Assembly (NCBI GenBank): GCA_020848455.1
Contig: JADLAB010000047.1
Span: 1-50,853, forward strand
Length of the DNA stretch: 50,853 nucleotides
Reading direction: 5' to 3'
DNA from: Polyangiaceae bacterium
GTDB taxonomy: Bacteria > Myxococcota_A > Polyangia > Polyangiales > Polyangiaceae
Under the pieces are notes generated by a model, which saw only the letters and a list, made by a program, of their open reading frames with translations, made no database searches and was not told the DNA's origin. Position 1 is the stretch's first letter; the number at the start of each line of letters is the position of its first letter. The position numbers were made by a program, and so were the translations under genes. This document shows, one piece after another, positions 35,793-44,895 of the stretch.

Positions 35793-36766
35793 CTCCGCAC
35801 CACGTCGACCCTCGTGACCCCGCGCCGTCCCTTGGGCCCTGGCCTTGCGGCACCTGGGGCAGGCGCATTCCCGCCCCGCGGACCCTCGTCGCGGCTGCGA
35901 GCGAAGGTGTCCCCGGGGCGCGCGTCGCGCGACCCGGGGGGATTGTGGTCATTGGCATCCGTCGCTCCGCCAGAGGCGTCGCTCCGTGCTGTTGTCCGCG
36001 CGCGCTCGTCGGCGGCTCCCGCGCGCGCTCGGCGCCGCCCGGCACCGTCGGGGCGCTCCCCTGGCGCTGCGCCGGCGAGCCCCTGCTCCACCGCGACCGC
36101 CGCGGCCAGCGCCTCCGCAAGGGACGGGCTTTGCACCGCGAGCACGCCGACGTCCACGCGCTCCGGCGCGTCGCCCGCTTCGCCGGGCTCGCCCGGAGCA
36201 GCCTCGCGCCCCCGGCCGCCGAGGAGCTCGCCGAGCTCGGCCCGGTCGCTCCACGCCAGCACCCGCCCGAGGCCCGCAGCAGCGCGCACGGCGTCGAGCT
36301 CCGCCGCCGCCCGTGCGTCCCGGGCCACGACGAGGGACGCCGCGCGTCCGGCGCGCCACGCAGCCACCGCGGCGCTCGAGCCGATGCCGAGCTTGCCGCT
36401 GCGCCGCGCCGAGAGCACGAGACGGACGGCCCGGCGGTGCGCAGCGGCCACGACCGCCGCCGTGAGCTCGGGCGCCGACACGTCCACGCGCTCCTTCGCG
36501 GCGCGCGCGAGCCCGCCCCGCGCGGCCCGCTCCAGGCACTCGCGGCGCGTGTGCAGCCACGCGCCGCGGCCGCCCTCGCGACCGGAGAAGTCCGCCACGA
36601 CTCTGCGCCCGCCCTCGGTGGGCACGAGCGCGAGCCGCACGAGCTCGCGCCGCGCACGCTCGAGCGCCACGCTCGCACCGCAGCCGACGCAGCGGCGCGT
36701 GCGCGCGCGCGGAGCACCCGGCGTCGGGCCTCCCGCGAGACTGGAGTCGAGGGCGCGCTCCTGCAT
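35789..36766 (-). CDS. YlxR (DUF448)-YlxQ (L7Ae-like) fusion
   Basis: The 325-residue protein combines two factors normally encoded by adjacent genes between nusA and infB. Residues about 22-95 are YlxR/DUF448 (RRCVGCGASVALERARRELVR, then GRGAWLHTRRECLERA). Residues about 100-190 are an L7Ae-like RNA-binding domain of the YlxQ type (LVLSARRSGKLGIGSSAAVA, SLVVARDARAAAEL). The last 130 residues are Gly/Arg/Pro-rich and probably disordered. YlxR-like proteins bind RNase P RNA or affect transcription in some bacteria; the role here is not known. It starts 3 bp after nusA and overlaps infB by ATGA. Confidence 0.9.
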   Translation of the reverse strand: MQERALDSSLAGGPTPGAPRARTRRCVGCGASVALERARRELVRLALVPTEGGRRVVADFSGREGGRGAWLHTRRECLERAARGGLARAAKERVDVSAPELTAAVVAAAHRRAVRLVLSARRSGKLGIGSSAAVAAWRAGRAASLVVARDARAAAELDAVRAAAGLGRVLAWSDRAELGELLGGRGREAAPGEPGEAGDAPERVDVGVLAVQSPSLAEALAAAVAVEQGLAGAAPGERPDGAGRRRARAGAADERARTTARSDASGGATDANDHNPPGSRDARPGDTFARSRDEGPRGGNAPAPGAARPGPKGRRGVTRVDVVRR

Positions 36767-36769
36767 GGC

Positions 36770-38431
<1,662 letters not shown>

Positions 38432-38445
38432 GACTTCAATCCTGC

Positions 38446-39132
38446 TCAGTCTCGGACTTTGGCCGTGACGCGGCCCGGAGCCGCGCCCGCATGCTCGTCT
38501 CGGTCGGCGCGCCGTCCGCGCTGTGCGGCGGTGCCCCGGTCACGCTGGATCTTGCCGCCGCGCGGCGCGCGGGGCTTCGGCTTGCTGGCGCCGCCGAACT
38601 CGATGACGTAGCGCGCCTCGGTCACGTCACCCGGCGCCACCACGTGCGTCTTGCCGTCGACCTCGATGCGGAGCTCGTCGTCCGCGGCGGCGAGGAGCGG
38701 CCCGCGCAGCACGCGCTGGCCGTCGACCGCGGGCCGCGCGAGCTTGAGCTTGACGAGGTGGCCCACCGCGCGGCGGTAGTCGCGCGGGCTCCGGAGCGGG
38801 CGGTCCACGCCCGGCGAGGTGACCTCGAGGCTGTAGCTCGACGCCACGAGATCCTCGACGTCGAGCGCCACCGACAGATCGCGCGACACGCTCACGCAGT
38901 CCTCGAGGGTCACGCCCGAGGTCACCGGCACGGGCGCCCGGGAGCCGTCCGTGGCGGCCGCAGCCGACGCCTCCGGGCGCTCGATGGTGACGCGCAGGAC
39001 ACGGCCGGTCGGCGCCGTCGTCCACTCGACGTCGACGAGCTCGAGCCCGTGAGCGCGCGCCACCGGCTCGCACAGCGCCTCGAGCGCCGCGAGGTCGATC
39101 TCGCTCCGGGTCTTGCCGTCGGTGGCCGTCAT
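38446..39132 (-). CDS. rimP: Ribosome maturation factor RimP
   Basis: The 228-residue protein has the RimP core: LEALCEPVARAHGLELVDVEW, LEDCVSVSRDLSVALDVEDL, YSLEVTSPGVDRPLRSPRDY and VKLKLARP. RimP aids 30S assembly. Family members are usually about 150-160 residues; the extra length is an insertion around 60-80 (EASAAAATDGSRAPVPV) and a basic Lys/Arg/Gly-rich tail from about 190. The ATG at 39132 is chosen; a GTG at 39165 in frame is possible, and neither has a clear ribosome-binding site. An intrinsic terminator ends 54 bp upstream, so the start of this gene sits just below a candidate attenuator. Confidence 0.93.
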   Translation of the reverse strand: MTATDGKTRSEIDLAALEALCEPVARAHGLELVDVEWTTAPTGRVLRVTIERPEASAAAATDGSRAPVPVTSGVTLEDCVSVSRDLSVALDVEDLVASSYSLEVTSPGVDRPLRSPRDYRRAVGHLVKLKLARPAVDGQRVLRGPLLAAADDELRIEVDGKTHVVAPGDVTEARYVIEFGGASKPKPRAPRGGKIQRDRGTAAQRGRRADRDEHAGAAPGRVTAKVRD

Positions 39133-39186
39133 GTTCTGGGTCGCGTCTCGAGTCGCCTTCCCCACGATGGGAGCGGGGGCGGAGGC

Positions 39187-39221
39187 AAAAAAAAGCCGGA
39201 CTCCCGCGCAGGGAACCCGGC
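39187..39221 (-). terminator. Intrinsic terminator in the rimP operon leader
   Basis: Read on the minus strand, GCCGGGTTCCC-TGCGC-GGGAGTCCGGC (39221-39195) makes an 11-bp stem with two wobble pairs and a 5-base loop, followed directly by eight T (39194-39187). This is the clearest Rho-independent terminator in the window. It lies 54 bp before the rimP ATG, downstream of the gene at 39453. No promoter-like sequence fits in the GC-rich gap between it and rimP, so it may attenuate the operon rather than simply end the upstream gene. Confidence 0.85.
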
Positions 39222-39228
39222 GAAATCA

Positions 39229-39347
39229 GGCCAGCGTTTCCGCCCGCCGCACGAAGCGGGGGGGGAGCGCGGTCGGGAGCCGTCCGTGGTCCACGGTGGT
39301 GCTCCCGCGAGGGAGCACACGACTGCCGGCGCGCGGATAAGCTGGCC
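39229..39347 (-). ncRNA. Candidate structured RNA / attenuator leader upstream of rimP-nusA-infB
   Basis: The ends pair as GGCCAGC/GCTGGCC (39347-39341 with 39235-39229). A 4x4 internal loop, CCGC/GCGG (39336-39333 with 39243-39240), one mismatch and CGCC/GGCG (39331-39328 with 39248-39245) continue the stem, giving 15 pairs in one long helix. Inside are a perfect hairpin GTGCTCCC-loop-GGGAGCAC (39299-39318) and the palindrome CCGTGG-T-CCACGG (39284-39296). The intrinsic terminator follows after 7 bases. It is either a small RNA gene or a regulatory leader. It is not a tRNA: no T-arm or anticodon arm is found. Confidence 0.5.
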
Positions 39348-39452
39348 GCCCATCCGACGAGTTAGCGCCGGGGCATGTACCCGAGAATCGCGCGGAGCGC
39401 AAGTCGCGGCTACCTACATCCGCGCACCCGACCGCGGCCGGTACCCGCGCTC

Positions 39453-40661
39453 TCAGGCGAGGTTCGGCAGCGACACGACGTCGACGTGCAGGATCTCCTC
39501 GAAGGCGCCGATCTCGCGCAGGCACGCCTCGCTCGGCCGGCCCGACAGGCGGAGCTTCGTGCAGGTCGCCTGCGCGCCCTCGAACACCGTGTTCGAGACC
39601 TCCTCGACGTTGAGCCCGTGGCGCTTGATGACGTTGAGTGCGTGCGCGAGCACGCCCACCTTGTCGAGCGACCGCAGCACGAGCGCGAAGCGCGCCGGGG
39701 TGTTGCGGCACACGTTGACCACGTGCGGCACTTCCTCTTCGGTGAGAAAGGCGCGCACGATGCGGCTCACCTCGCGCCCGATGGCGCGCTGCGCCTGCTC
39801 GGTCGAGGCCGCGATGTGGGGCGTCCCGTAGACGATGCCCGCGCCGAGGATCGGGTCGGAGAAGGGCTCGGAGCTACCGTCGGGCTCGCGCGGAAACACG
39901 TCGAGACCGACGCGCAGGCGCTTCTTCGGCACGAGCTCGGCCAGCGCCTCGTAGTCGAGCACCTCGGCGCGCGCCGTGTTGACGACGATCGCCTCGTCCG
40001 GCAGGGCTCCGAGCACGCCGCGCCCGACGATGTTGCGCGTGTGGGTGGTGAGCGGCAGGTGGATCGTGAGGATCTGCGAGCGTGCGGCGAGCTCGTCGAG
40101 GCTCTGGCAGAAGCGCACGTCGAGCTTGGCGGCGCGGCCGGGCGTGAGCGAGCGGCTCCACGCGTAGGGCTCCATCTCGAGCGCGCGCGCCTGGGCGAGC
40201 ACCAGCGTGCCGACGGCCCCCAGGCCGGCGATCCCGATGCGCGCGCCGCGAACGCCCTGCGCCGCCGCGTAGCGCGCCTTTTCCCAGCGGCCGGCGCGCA
40301 GATCGATCGTCGCGTCGACGATGCGGCGGTCGAGCGCGAGGATGAGCCCGAGGGTGAGCTCGGCCACGGCCGCGGCGTTCTTGCCCGGACAGTTGGCCAC
40401 GTAGATGCCGCGCGCGCTGGCAGCGCCGACGTCGATGGTGTTCACGCCGGCGCCGGCGCGCACGATGAGGTTGAGCTTCTTGCCCGCGGCGATGGCGGCG
40501 GCCGTCACGGGCGTCGACCGCACGACGAGGATGTTCACGCCCTCGAGCGCCGCGGCGAGCGACTCGGCGGTCGCCGCGGGCTGGTACACGAGCTCGACCC
40601 CGAGGACGCGCAGGTCCTCGAGCGGTTTCAGGTCCATCTTGTCGGCGACGAGCAGACGCAT
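39453..40661 (-). CDS. serA: D-3-phosphoglycerate dehydrogenase-like 2-hydroxyacid dehydrogenase with ACT domain
   Basis: The 402-residue protein has the D-2-hydroxyacid dehydrogenase fold: VRAGAGVNTIDV, nucleotide-binding GIAGLGAVGTLVLAQA, ILTIHLPLTTHTRNIV, VVNTARAEVLDYEALAE, GLDVFPREPD and the catalytic His in TPHIAASTEQAQRA. The C-terminal 80 residues are ACT-like (ALVLRSLDKVGVLAHALNVI, NTVFEGAQATC), a regulatory module that often binds serine. This fits phosphoglycerate dehydrogenase, the first step of serine synthesis. The substrate is by homology only; related glyoxylate or hydroxypyruvate reductases remain possible. The ATG at 40661 begins MRLLVADKMDL, the normal N-terminus. Confidence 0.88.
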   Translation of the reverse strand: MRLLVADKMDLKPLEDLRVLGVELVYQPAATAESLAAALEGVNILVVRSTPVTAAAIAAGKKLNLIVRAGAGVNTIDVGAASARGIYVANCPGKNAAAVAELTLGLILALDRRIVDATIDLRAGRWEKARYAAAQGVRGARIGIAGLGAVGTLVLAQARALEMEPYAWSRSLTPGRAAKLDVRFCQSLDELAARSQILTIHLPLTTHTRNIVGRGVLGALPDEAIVVNTARAEVLDYEALAELVPKKRLRVGLDVFPREPDGSSEPFSDPILGAGIVYGTPHIAASTEQAQRAIGREVSRIVRAFLTEEEVPHVVNVCRNTPARFALVLRSLDKVGVLAHALNVIKRHGLNVEEVSNTVFEGAQATCTKLRLSGRPSEACLREIGAFEEILHVDVVSLPNLA

Positions 40662-40709
40662 GTCGATGGGGCAAGCTACCAAACGCGGTGGCTCGACGGC
40701 TACCCCGCA

Positions 40710-40744
40710 GTCGAAGGTCGCTCGGCCCCTGGCCCCTCGTGACT
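40710..40744. repeat. Degenerate 7-bp tandem repeat (GTCGAAG/GGCCCCT)
   Basis: Heptads GTCGAAG, GTCGCTC, GGCCCCT, GGCCCCT, CGTGACT run in exact phase. The same unit types occur at 1733-1799, in the same order. The array lies just upstream of the dehydrogenase gene at 39453-40661 and beside the long inverted repeat at 40770. Confidence 0.55.
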
Positions 40745-40769
40745 CCGCTCCAAGTACGGGGAAGAGCAC

Positions 40770-40863
40770 ACCACGGAGACACGGGGGCACGGAGCGCTGC
40801 ACGGAGCCGGCAGGGTTCAGAGGCTCCTCCGTGTCACGCTCCGTGGCTCGGTGCCTCCGTGGT
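40770..40863. repeat. Long imperfect palindrome (REP/BIME-like intergenic element)
   Basis: The 37-base left arm (40770-40806) and right arm (40827-40863) are complementary at about 29 of 37 positions, around a 20-base loop. Each arm has three ACGGAG cores at matching places (ACCACGGAG, CACGGAGCG, CACGGAG). It fills most of the 265-bp gap between the dehydrogenase start (40661) and the end of the next minus-strand gene (40927). Sequences rich in CCACGGAG and CTCCGTGG are common mobile-looking intergenic palindromes in many bacteria. Confidence 0.65.
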
Positions 40864-40926
40864 TCGGCCCTCAGCCCCCAAGCTGGTGCCTTGGCGAACC
40901 TGCGACCTGGCGCACCGCAGCTCGAC

Positions 40927-41562
40927 TCAAAACAGGTCGGTCGGCGGGTAGGTGGCGGTCACGCTCACGACGTAGCGGGCGTGCTGATGCGGGATGGTCC
41001 CCCAGTCGGGCGTCGGCATGGCGCGCGTGACGCAGCGGAACAGCTCCTTCGTCTTTTCCTCCGACAGGGTGCTCGACTTGCCGCGATAGACCTTCTTCCT
41101 CTTCTTCGTGAAGTCGAGGTCGAGGACGAAGCTCACCGAGAACTCCTGCTTGCTCGACGGGGCGCACAGGCTGTTCTCGCGGATGGCGCGCGCCAGCGCG
41201 TCCTCGAAGAAGGTGATGTGGTCGCAGCGCTCCGGGGGCGTCTTGCCGGGCCCCGGATCCTGGCAGCTCAGGCGCTTGAACTCGGACAGCTTCACGCCCG
41301 GCGTCGCGGCGGAAGCGTCGACCAGCGGCACGTACGGCACCGCGCCGTCGACGACGAGCGCCGCACCTGCGTCCGCCACACCGGCGTCGTCGCTGCCGAG
41401 CGGCTCGCTCGCGCCCGGGCGGCGCCACAGGTAGAGCGGCACCGCGACCAGCACGAGCCCCGCGACGAGCGCGATGATGAGCTGCAGGCGCACCGGCTGC
41501 TGCCCGCCCGACCCGAGGTGTCGGTAAGGCGGCGGCTGCACGGACGAGAAGCGCGGCCGCAT
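40927..41562 (-). CDS. Membrane-anchored protein with AgmX/TonB-like C-terminal domain
   Basis: The 211-residue protein has a short cytoplasmic lead, one membrane helix (about residues 27-45: LQLIIALVAGLVLVAVPLYLW), then a variable linker and a C-terminal domain from about 95 (LSCQDPGPGKTPPERCDHIT, ALARAIRENSLCAP, FSVSFVLDLDFTKKRKKVY, FRCVTRAMPTPDW). The order of helix, strand and conserved Cys resembles the AgmX/PglI C-terminal or TonB-like domains of myxobacterial envelope proteins, but the match is loose. It would lie in the periplasm. It sits 61 bp after the kinase-FHA gene on the same strand, so the two may share a transcript. Confidence 0.68.
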   Translation of the reverse strand: MRPRFSSVQPPPYRHLGSGGQQPVRLQLIIALVAGLVLVAVPLYLWRRPGASEPLGSDDAGVADAGAALVVDGAVPYVPLVDASAATPGVKLSEFKRLSCQDPGPGKTPPERCDHITFFEDALARAIRENSLCAPSSKQEFSVSFVLDLDFTKKRKKVYRGKSSTLSEEKTKELFRCVTRAMPTPDWGTIPHQHARYVVSVTATYPPTDLF

Positions 41563-41623
41563 GCTCAGCTGCCCGCGCGCCGTCGCTCCGAGTGGAACCC
41601 GCAGCCGCTAGGCGACCGAGGCA

Positions 41624-43306
41624 TCAGTCGAGCAGGCTCTTGGCCGACTTTCCGGGTTCCCATTTGACGAGCGTGGCCACGAGCTCGATCGTGTCCGGCA
41701 GCATGCCGCGCACCTGCGCGACCACCTGCTCGACCACGTGCCGCGCCTCCTCCAGGTTCGGACCGACCATCGAGACGACGAACTTGAGCGGACCGGTTCG
41801 TCCTGCGACGACGGGCATCAGGCTCGTCAGCAGCATCTCGGTGAGCTCCACCACGCGCCCGGCCGCGCGCCGCAGCGCCAGCATCTCGAGGATCGTCGGA
41901 CGATCGCTCACCTGGCGGTTCGGGCCGCGCAGCTCGTAGCGCGCGACCTGCATCGGCGCCTCGACCCACTCGGCGAAGGCGCACTCCGAGTTGATGCTGT
42001 TCATGAGGTGGTCGCGGATGAGCAGGCCGGTGAGACCGTCGCGCCGCGCCAGGTACTCGCGCGCCCGCGTATGCTCGCGCGAGCTCGGGCGGAAGGTCAC
42101 GAGCTTGACGCGCAGCTCGCCCACCTGACCCTCGCCGCCGTGGATGAGCGTGACCTCTTGCTTCCGGTCGTAGTCGTGGTCGGCGTAGGTGCCGTTCGTG
42201 CTGCCGGTGTCACGCAAGAGCCACGTCCCGCCCTGCCAGCGCACGACGGCGTGCCCGCCGCTCACGGTGGGCTCGGGCAGACAGATGTCCTGCGTCGTCT
42301 GGCGGCCGAGGGTCATCTCGGGTCGATCGAGCGAGTAGAGCTCGCCCACGATCTCCGGGGTGTTCGTCGCGTAGGTGACGAGCAGCGCCTGCGTCTCGGG
42401 CGCGAACTGCATGCTCTGCGCCCGACCGGGCGGGGGCCCCGGGTTGAGGCGCTCGCGCGGCACCGGGCTCGTCGTCAGCTGCGAGGGGTTGAAGAAGCGC
42501 ACGTGGCGCGCCGGCGGACGCGCCGCCGGCTCGGGCGACAGCCCGAGGAAGACCTGCTTCACCTCGTCGATGGACAGGCTCGCCGGCACGTCGAACATCA
42601 ACTGCTGACGCATCGGCTTGGCACGGGGCTTGTAGCCCGGCTCGGGCACGCGGCAGGTCCACATCTCCCACAGTGTCAGCGCGAGCGCGTAGAGATCGTC
42701 CTCGGCGCTGGCCCCGCCCGAGCGCAGGCGCTCGGGGGCCATGTAGTTCGGCGTGCCGCCGTCGGGCGGGGCGCCGGGCCGGCGCGAGGCGGCGCGGGCG
42801 CGCTCCTGCGCGAAGCCGAAGTCGAGGATGACGGCGCGGTCGTCGGTGACCATCACGTTGCCCGGCTTGAGATCGCCGTGCACCAGGCCCTGGGCGTGAA
42901 TGGCCGCGAGACCGGCGCACACCTCGCTCGCGATCTTGCGAAACTCGTCGGCCTTGTAGCCGCCCGTCGCCTTCTTGCGACGGATGTGCGTGTGCAGGGT
43001 CTGCCCCGGGATGTGCTCCATCACGAGGATCGGGCCCCACTGGCTCGGCGCGAGGTCGTGCACGCGGCAGACGTTCGGGTGGCCCACCTGGCGCGCGAGC
43101 AGCGCCTCCTGGCGCAGGGCCTCGTCGTCGCCGGGCAGACGCGACTCGTCGCGCACGACCTTCAACGCCACCGTCTGCTGCGTGGAGCGGTCGTACGCGA
43201 GGAACACCTCGCCCATGCCTCCCTTGCCGAGGCTTTGCTTGATCTCGTAGCGGTCGTTGATGAGCGTCCGCTTCTTGATCGGGCCTGGCGATTCGTCCTC
43301 GCTCAC
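41624..43306 (-). CDS. Ser/Thr kinase-FHA-degenerate GGDEF protein
   Basis: The 560-residue protein has no membrane helix. Residues about 20-270 are a Hanks-type kinase with Lys49, HGDLKPGN (HGD instead of HRD, 143-145), DFG at 162-164 and PNYMAPERL. Residues about 320-405 are an FHA domain (TLGRQTTQD, VSGGHAVVRW, GSTNGTYA) that binds phosphothreonine. Residues about 420-555 start like a GGDEF domain (REYLARRDGLTGLLIRDHLM) but have VAGRTGPLKFVV in place of the GGDEF loop, so they cannot make cyclic-di-GMP in the usual way. The kinase may phosphorylate a partner held by its own FHA. Start is a GTG. It diverges from the RlmM-like gene. Confidence 0.9.
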   Translation of the reverse strand: MSEDESPGPIKKRTLINDRYEIKQSLGKGGMGEVFLAYDRSTQQTVALKVVRDESRLPGDDEALRQEALLARQVGHPNVCRVHDLAPSQWGPILVMEHIPGQTLHTHIRRKKATGGYKADEFRKIASEVCAGLAAIHAQGLVHGDLKPGNVMVTDDRAVILDFGFAQERARAASRRPGAPPDGGTPNYMAPERLRSGGASAEDDLYALALTLWEMWTCRVPEPGYKPRAKPMRQQLMFDVPASLSIDEVKQVFLGLSPEPAARPPARHVRFFNPSQLTTSPVPRERLNPGPPPGRAQSMQFAPETQALLVTYATNTPEIVGELYSLDRPEMTLGRQTTQDICLPEPTVSGGHAVVRWQGGTWLLRDTGSTNGTYADHDYDRKQEVTLIHGGEGQVGELRVKLVTFRPSSREHTRAREYLARRDGLTGLLIRDHLMNSINSECAFAEWVEAPMQVARYELRGPNRQVSDRPTILEMLALRRAAGRVVELTEMLLTSLMPVVAGRTGPLKFVVSMVGPNLEEARHVVEQVVAQVRGMLPDTIELVATLVKWEPGKSAKSLLD

Positions 43307-43554
43307 GTTCCTGTTGGCTCCCGGGTCGACGGCGTGGGGGCCCGCGCGGGGCCCGGTCCGAGGCGTGGCTCGGCGCGCAGGCCCCGGGCATGCGGTCCAA
43401 GGGTGCTCGATATCTCCGCGAATCGCAACAACAAGTGCCAGAGCCTCCGGCTGCGACGGGGCCGGCCGACCCGCCCTCCGAGATCGTCCTGCCCCGAGCG
43501 CGTGACGCTAGCAAACGCCCCGCCCGGCGGCGAAAATGTGGCGGTGAGCCCCCG

Positions 43555-44835
43555 ATGAGAGCCCGAGGCAAGCCGCGGCGCGGTCGCACCGAGGCCGCAT
43601 CTCCCGGTCGCCCGAGCCGCGGCCGTGGCCGCTCCGCTGCGGAGCCCGGCCGCGCCACTGCCGGCGGGCACGCTCGCGCCGAGCGACCGGAGGATCGGCG
43701 CCGGCGCGCGCCCGCGGTCGGGGCGCCCGCGCGCGAGCCGCGACGACCACCGGCCCGCCCCGCCGCGGGTCCGCCGCTCGCGGGGCCCTGGCTGTGGACC
43801 ACCCGCCAGGGGGCGGAGGGCGATCTCGCCGAGGAGCTCGGCCTCGCGCTCGGCCCCGGCGCCGCCGAGGTCGTGGGACCGGCGCTCGTGCGCAGCCGCG
43901 CCGCCCCCACCCGCCCGTCCGGAGGCGTCGACCTGACCTTCGCCCGCTGCGGCTTCCGCGAGATCGGCCTGCCGGGCGGCGCCGCCGTGCGCGCGCGGCT
44001 CGCGCCGGGCGAGCGCGCCTTCGAGCTCCTCCGCCCGCACCTCGCCGCGGCGCCGTGCTGGGCGCTCGACGCCTTCGTGCCGGACACGGACCTCGACAAC
44101 CCGCTCGTCGAGGGTGTCGGTGCGATCGGCCGCGAGCTCGTCGCGCTCGTCGCCGCACGCGCCCCGGAGGTCGCCCGGCGCCGGGTCGAGCTCGCCGCGC
44201 TGCGCCACCGCGAGGGGATCGTCGTTCTTCTGTGCCTCGCGACGAGCGGTCTCCACGTCGGCTGGGTGGCGGCGGCCGAGGCGCTCGGCCTCGCGCCCGG
44301 CGGGCGCAGCCGCGTGCGCGTCCCCGGCGACAAGCCGAGCCGCGCGGCACGCAAGCTCGAGGAGGCCTTCGCCTGGTTCGGCGTGGGCCCGGCACCCGGG
44401 GAGCTCTGCGTGGACCTCGGTGCGGCACCCGGCGGCTGGTCGTGGCTCCTGCTCGAGCGCGGCGCGCGCGTGGTCGCCGTCGACCCGGCCCGCATGCGCC
44501 CGGACCTCACGGCACGCCGCGCGCTGCGCCACGTGCAGGACAGCGCCTTCCGCTACGAGCACGAGCGCGACGACCCCTTTGCAACGGGCGAGCCGGCCGA
44601 CTGGCTGTGCTGCGACATGGCGTGGCGCCCGCTCGAGGTCGCCGCGCTGCTCGCGAAGTGGGGCCGGCGGGGCGCCGCGCGGCTGCTCGTCGCGAACCTC
44701 AAGCTGCCCATGAAGCGCAAGGCCGAGATGGTGGCGCGCCTGCGCGGCATCGTCGCCGAGGGCGGCTGGCGCGAGGTACGCACGCGGCAGCTCTACCACG
44801 ACCGCGAGGAAGTGACGCTCGTGGCGCACCGCTGA
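43555..44835 (+). CDS. RlmM-like 23S rRNA 2'-O-methyltransferase
   Basis: The chosen ATG gives 426 residues. The first 80 are a very basic Arg/Gly/Ala-rich extension. The core then shows an N-terminal THUMP-like part (LDAFVPDTDLDNPL, VRVPGDKPSRAARKLEEAFAW) and an FtsJ-type methyltransferase: CVDLGAAPGGWSWLLLERGA (SAM site), WLCCDMAWRP and NLKLPMKRK. The spaced Lys-Asp-Lys residues fit 2'-O-methyltransferases, and the layout matches RlmM, which modifies C2498 of 23S rRNA in E. coli. GGTGA lies six bases before the ATG; the frame is also open from 43390. It diverges from the kinase-FHA gene across 248 bp. Confidence 0.85.
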   Translation: MRARGKPRRGRTEAASPGRPSRGRGRSAAEPGRATAGGHARAERPEDRRRRAPAVGAPAREPRRPPARPAAGPPLAGPWLWTTRQGAEGDLAEELGLALGPGAAEVVGPALVRSRAAPTRPSGGVDLTFARCGFREIGLPGGAAVRARLAPGERAFELLRPHLAAAPCWALDAFVPDTDLDNPLVEGVGAIGRELVALVAARAPEVARRRVELAALRHREGIVVLLCLATSGLHVGWVAAAEALGLAPGGRSRVRVPGDKPSRAARKLEEAFAWFGVGPAPGELCVDLGAAPGGWSWLLLERGARVVAVDPARMRPDLTARRALRHVQDSAFRYEHERDDPFATGEPADWLCCDMAWRPLEVAALLAKWGRRGAARLLVANLKLPMKRKAEMVARLRGIVAEGGWREVRTRQLYHDREEVTLVAHR

Positions 44836-44859
44836 GCGCGGCCTCCGCGCCGCCCGCAT

Positions 44860-44888
44860 TTGACGTCCCCGCCGCCGCGCGCGATAAC
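44860..44888 (+). promoter_or_regulatory. Leaderless promoter of the VKOR operon
   Basis: TTGACG (44860-44865), 17 bp, GATAAC (44883-44888): -35 matches 5 of 6 and -10 matches 4 of 6 to sigma-70. The expected start, 7-8 bases after the -10, is the ATG at 44896. No ribosome-binding site is present, so the first gene of this operon is probably read from a leaderless mRNA. Confidence 0.6.
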
Positions 44889-44895
44889 AAGCGCC

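Noticed and set aside
39284-39296. T-box-like TGGACC in the rimP leader
   Set aside because: The T-box core needs TGGNACC; here the six bases are simply part of the palindrome CCGTGG-T-CCACGG, and no specifier loop is seen.
39195-39360. tRNA gene upstream of rimP, by analogy with E. coli metY
   Set aside because: No T-arm GTTCGA-type sequence, CCA-facing acceptor stem or anticodon arm can be drawn on either strand.
43420-43441. Sigma-54-like -24/-12 promoter (TGGCAC...TTGC on the minus strand) upstream of the kinase-FHA gene
   Set aside because: The GG and GC dinucleotides are 11 bases apart instead of the required 10, so a functional sigma-54 promoter is unlikely.
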